Assembly: GCA_023392125.1 (NCBI GenBank) | Contig: JAEVZS010000007.1 | Span: 186,001-250,000, forward strand | Direction of reading: 5' to 3' | Source: Bacteroidota bacterium | Lineage (GTDB): Bacteria > Bacteroidota > Bacteroidia > Cytophagales > Cytophagaceae | Length of the DNA stretch: 64,000 nucleotides | In this document: positions 61,878 through 64,000 of the stretch, piece by piece | How positions within the stretch are numbered: position 1 is the stretch's first letter | Layout of the letters: each line of letters opens with the position of its first letter | Position numbers and translations under genes: made by a program | The notes under the pieces: generated by a model | Database searches by the model: none | What the model saw: only the letters and a program-made list of their open reading frames with translations | What the model was told of the DNA's origin: nothing

Positions 61878-63734
61878 ATGCCTGATATTATTCGATTACT
61901 TCCAGACTCACTGGCCAATCAGATTGCAGCAGGAGAAGTGGTGCAGCGGCCTGCATCCGTGGTAAAAGAGTTGCTGGAAAATTCTATTGACGCCCAAAGC
62001 ACAAAAATACAACTTGTAATAAAAGATGCCGGCAAGCAGCTTATTCAGGTCATTGATAACGGAAAAGGAATGTCCGGAACAGATGCACGCATGAGCTTTG
62101 AGCGGCACGCAACATCTAAGCTTGCAACTACCGAAGACCTTTTCAATATCCGGACACTGGGATTCAGGGGAGAAGCGCTCGCATCGATTGCAGCTGTCGC
62201 TCAGGTAGAGATGAAAACATGTACTGCAGAAGATGAGCTCGGAATACTCTTAAAAGTTGAAGGATCAGAGGTAAAAACACAGGAACCGATAGCAACTGCC
62301 CAAGGCACCTCTATCGCAGTAAAAAATCTGTTTTTCAATGTACCGGCAAGAAGAAACTTTCTCAAATCAAATGCGGTGGAGATGAAGCATATCATTGAGG
62401 AATTTCAGCGCGTGGCTTTAAGCTTCCCGGAGATTGCCTTCACATTTGTACAAAATGATCTCGAGGTATATAACCTCCCCTCAGAAAAACTGAGCAAGCG
62501 AATCATAAATCTTCTGGGGAACAGCTACAAAGAGCAATTAATCCCCTGTCAGGAAGAAACAGATCTCGTAAAAATCAAAGGGTATATCGGCAAACCGGAA
62601 AGTGCCAGAAAAACACGAGGAGAACAGTATTTCTTTGTAAACAGCCGGTTTATAAAACATAATTACCTTCATCATGCAGTAAAGACAGGATACGATAACC
62701 TGATTGCAGAAGACTGCTTCCCCTTTTACACCTTGTTTATTGAAATTGACCCCAAACATATTGACATCAATGTTCATCCAACCAAAACGGAGGTTAAGTT
62801 TGATGACGAACGTACATTGTACGCAATTCTTCTCGCCGCAATAAAAAAAGCCCTGGCAACGCATAACATCACTCCCTCCCTGGACTTTGACCAGGACATT
62901 AATTTTAATATGCTAAATACCAGCCTTGAGACCTCCAGTCTGAAAGCCGCCGGCTTTTACAGCCAGTCCTCAAATTTTTCTCTGCCTAAAAAGAACCTCA
63001 ATAACTGGGAAAAGCTGTACGAGAACTTTAATCAGGAGAAAGATACTTCCGGATTCGATACTCCGGACACGCATGAAGCATCCGGGAATGCACCATTAAT
63101 CTTTGAAAGCAGGGCAAATAATCAGTCCGACCCAGTCAAAGAAGAAGCCGCTCAGGAAAACAATAGTCCGACAACAACTTTTCAGCTTCATCTGAAATAT
63201 ATAGTCAGTCAGGTAAAGTCTGGAATGGTCATTGTGGATCAGCAGGCTGCGCATGAACGTATACTTTACGAAAAATACCAGCTAATGCTCGCTAATCGCT
63301 CCGGAGCCTCGCAGCAATCTTTATTTCCTCAGACAGTTGAGCTTGATCCGGGAGATTTTTCACTAATCATAGAGATGGAAAAAGAAATAAAAGCCCTCGG
63401 ATTTCAGTTTAACATATTCGGGAAAAGTTCCATCATTCTTAATGGTATACCAGCAGACATGCCCACTGGCATAAGTGAAAAGCAATTATTCGAAGGACTC
63501 CTGGAACAGTTCAAGCACAATCAGTCCGAACTAAAACTGGAAAAACAGGAAAACCTGATTCGTTCTCTTGCACGCAGATCTTCGATGAAATCCGGGACCC
63601 GCTTATCCACTATGGAGATGAACAGCCTCATCGATAATCTTTTCGCATGTAAAGTGCCGAATTATGGCCCTAACGGGAATCCTACGTTCGTAATACTCGA
63701 AATGGATAAAATTGCAAAATTCTTTACCAGATAG
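61878..63734 (+). CDS. mutL: DNA mismatch repair protein MutL
   Basis: A 618-residue GHKL ATPase that links mismatch recognition by MutS to strand removal. The N-terminal ATPase is intact: DNGKGMSGTDARMSFERHATSKL region, TLGFRGEALASIA and the NVHPTKTEVKF motif. A linker rich in Asn, Ser and Glu (about 360-430) leads to the C-terminal dimer domain. There the endonuclease motifs of most non-enteric MutL proteins are altered: DQHA(x)2E reads DQQAAHE (454-460), ACR reads ARR (565-567), and CPHGRP reads GPNGNP (597-602). Nicking by this protein is thus doubtful. The rhomboid gene starts two bases after its stop. Confidence 0.97.
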   Translation: MPDIIRLLPDSLANQIAAGEVVQRPASVVKELLENSIDAQSTKIQLVIKDAGKQLIQVIDNGKGMSGTDARMSFERHATSKLATTEDLFNIRTLGFRGEALASIAAVAQVEMKTCTAEDELGILLKVEGSEVKTQEPIATAQGTSIAVKNLFFNVPARRNFLKSNAVEMKHIIEEFQRVALSFPEIAFTFVQNDLEVYNLPSEKLSKRIINLLGNSYKEQLIPCQEETDLVKIKGYIGKPESARKTRGEQYFFVNSRFIKHNYLHHAVKTGYDNLIAEDCFPFYTLFIEIDPKHIDINVHPTKTEVKFDDERTLYAILLAAIKKALATHNITPSLDFDQDINFNMLNTSLETSSLKAAGFYSQSSNFSLPKKNLNNWEKLYENFNQEKDTSGFDTPDTHEASGNAPLIFESRANNQSDPVKEEAAQENNSPTTTFQLHLKYIVSQVKSGMVIVDQQAAHERILYEKYQLMLANRSGASQQSLFPQTVELDPGDFSLIIEMEKEIKALGFQFNIFGKSSIILNGIPADMPTGISEKQLFEGLLEQFKHNQSELKLEKQENLIRSLARRSSMKSGTRLSTMEMNSLIDNLFACKVPNYGPNGNPTFVILEMDKIAKFFTR

Positions 63735-63736
63735 CC

Positions 63737-64000
63737 ATGAGACCCTTTTTCAGACTTACACCGGCAATCACCAATATCATACTGCTCAACGTACTGATCA
63801 TGCTGCTGATGATGTTTCTGCCGGGTATACAGTTACTGTTTTATAATGCATTGGCATTGCACTCTCCCATGTCGCCCGAATTTATTCCGACACAGTTTTT
63901 TTCGTATATGTTTTTGCATGCCAACATCGGACACTTATTCGGCAATATGTTTGGTCTGATGATCTTTGGCTCATTGCTTGAAGACTTCTGGGGAGCGCGC
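63737..64000 (+). CDS. Rhomboid-family intramembrane serine protease (3' end outside window)
   Basis: The first 88 codons are in the window. They show an N-terminal transmembrane helix (NIILLNVLIMLLMMFLPG), then FFSYMFLHANIGHLFGNMFGLMIFGSLLED, the His/Asn motif of the second rhomboid helix. The catalytic Ser and His lie beyond the right edge. The ATG at 63737 follows the mutL stop by two bases, implying co-transcription. Sequence differs from the rhomboid at 36.3-36.9 kb, so the genome has at least two. Confidence 0.85.
   Translation, partial: MRPFFRLTPAITNIILLNVLIMLLMMFLPGIQLLFYNALALHSPMSPEFIPTQFFSYMFLHANIGHLFGNMFGLMIFGSLLEDFWGAR

Noticed and set aside
1..64000. Mobile elements, CRISPR arrays, tRNA or rRNA genes
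   Set aside because: No transposase, integrase, repeated spacer array, or recognisable tRNA or rRNA sequence was found in the intergenic regions by reading both strands.

Overview
The window is a gene-dense chromosomal segment from a member of the Bacteroidota, most likely a Cytophagales-type lineage. The phylum call rests on several independent signs: a PorU-type sortase of the type IX secretion system; promoters of the TTTG / TAnnTTTG type, with exact -7 matches before rpsP, rplS and rplU; a bacillithiol gene (bshA); a NagZ-beta-lactamase fusion; a YbiT-type ABC-F protein; and an extended SecA. The genus cannot be fixed from this sequence. I see no rRNA, tRNA, CRISPR array, insertion sequence or prophage. 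Both ends cut through genes: an ABC-F ATPase on the left and a rhomboid protease on the right.

Layout. 1-7.6 kb: ABC-F tail, GH63-like glucosidase and type II NADH dehydrogenase (+), facing a tight rdgB-udk-trkA-like operon (-). 7.9-10.1 kb: the rpsP-rimM-trmD-rplS translation block. 10.2-17.6 kb: dapF, secA, a SPOR lipoprotein, an M20 amidohydrolase and two ExbD genes (+). 17.7-23.5 kb: an AraC regulator and an acyl-CoA dehydrogenase (-), then a compact operon panC-panD-flippase-heptose adenylyltransferase-zinc peptidase (-). 23.6-26.4 kb: a short GT5-only 'glycogen synthase' and glmS (+). 26.4-33.5 kb: glycerate kinase, universal stress protein, a secreted serine hydrolase and nrdBA. 34-36.3 kb: rplU-rpmA and a beta-helix lipoprotein. 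36.3-44.8 kb: a close-packed minus-strand run of yicC, a Ric/YtfE-like protein, yjbQ, an exonuclease, a tandem peptide-ABC ATPase, rnr, a polyprenyl synthase and a rhomboid. 45-50 kb: two small uncharacterised genes and a four-gene type III polyketide cluster. 50-61.6 kb: porU, uvrA, a fatty acid hydroxylase, bshA and the GH3/serine-hydrolase fusion (-). 61.9-64 kb: mutL and the partial rhomboid (+).

Most of the window is housekeeping: translation, dNTP supply, CoA and cell-wall precursors, protein export and DNA repair. The best candidate for an undescribed system is at 46.1-50.1 kb. An FAD oxidoreductase, a UbiA-family prenyltransferase, a type III polyketide synthase with an intact Cys-His-Asn triad and an overlapping SAM methyltransferase together make a plausible route to a methylated, oxidised and possibly prenylated phenolic or quinone lipid. 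Also notable are a MutL whose C-terminal endonuclease metal motifs are all altered, a GT5-like protein lacking both the usual donor-site motif and the second glycosyltransferase domain, an ABC-F protein with a destroyed second Walker A, a Ric-like protein lacking the N-terminal Cys pair, and a DnaA box next to a palindrome upstream of nrdBA.
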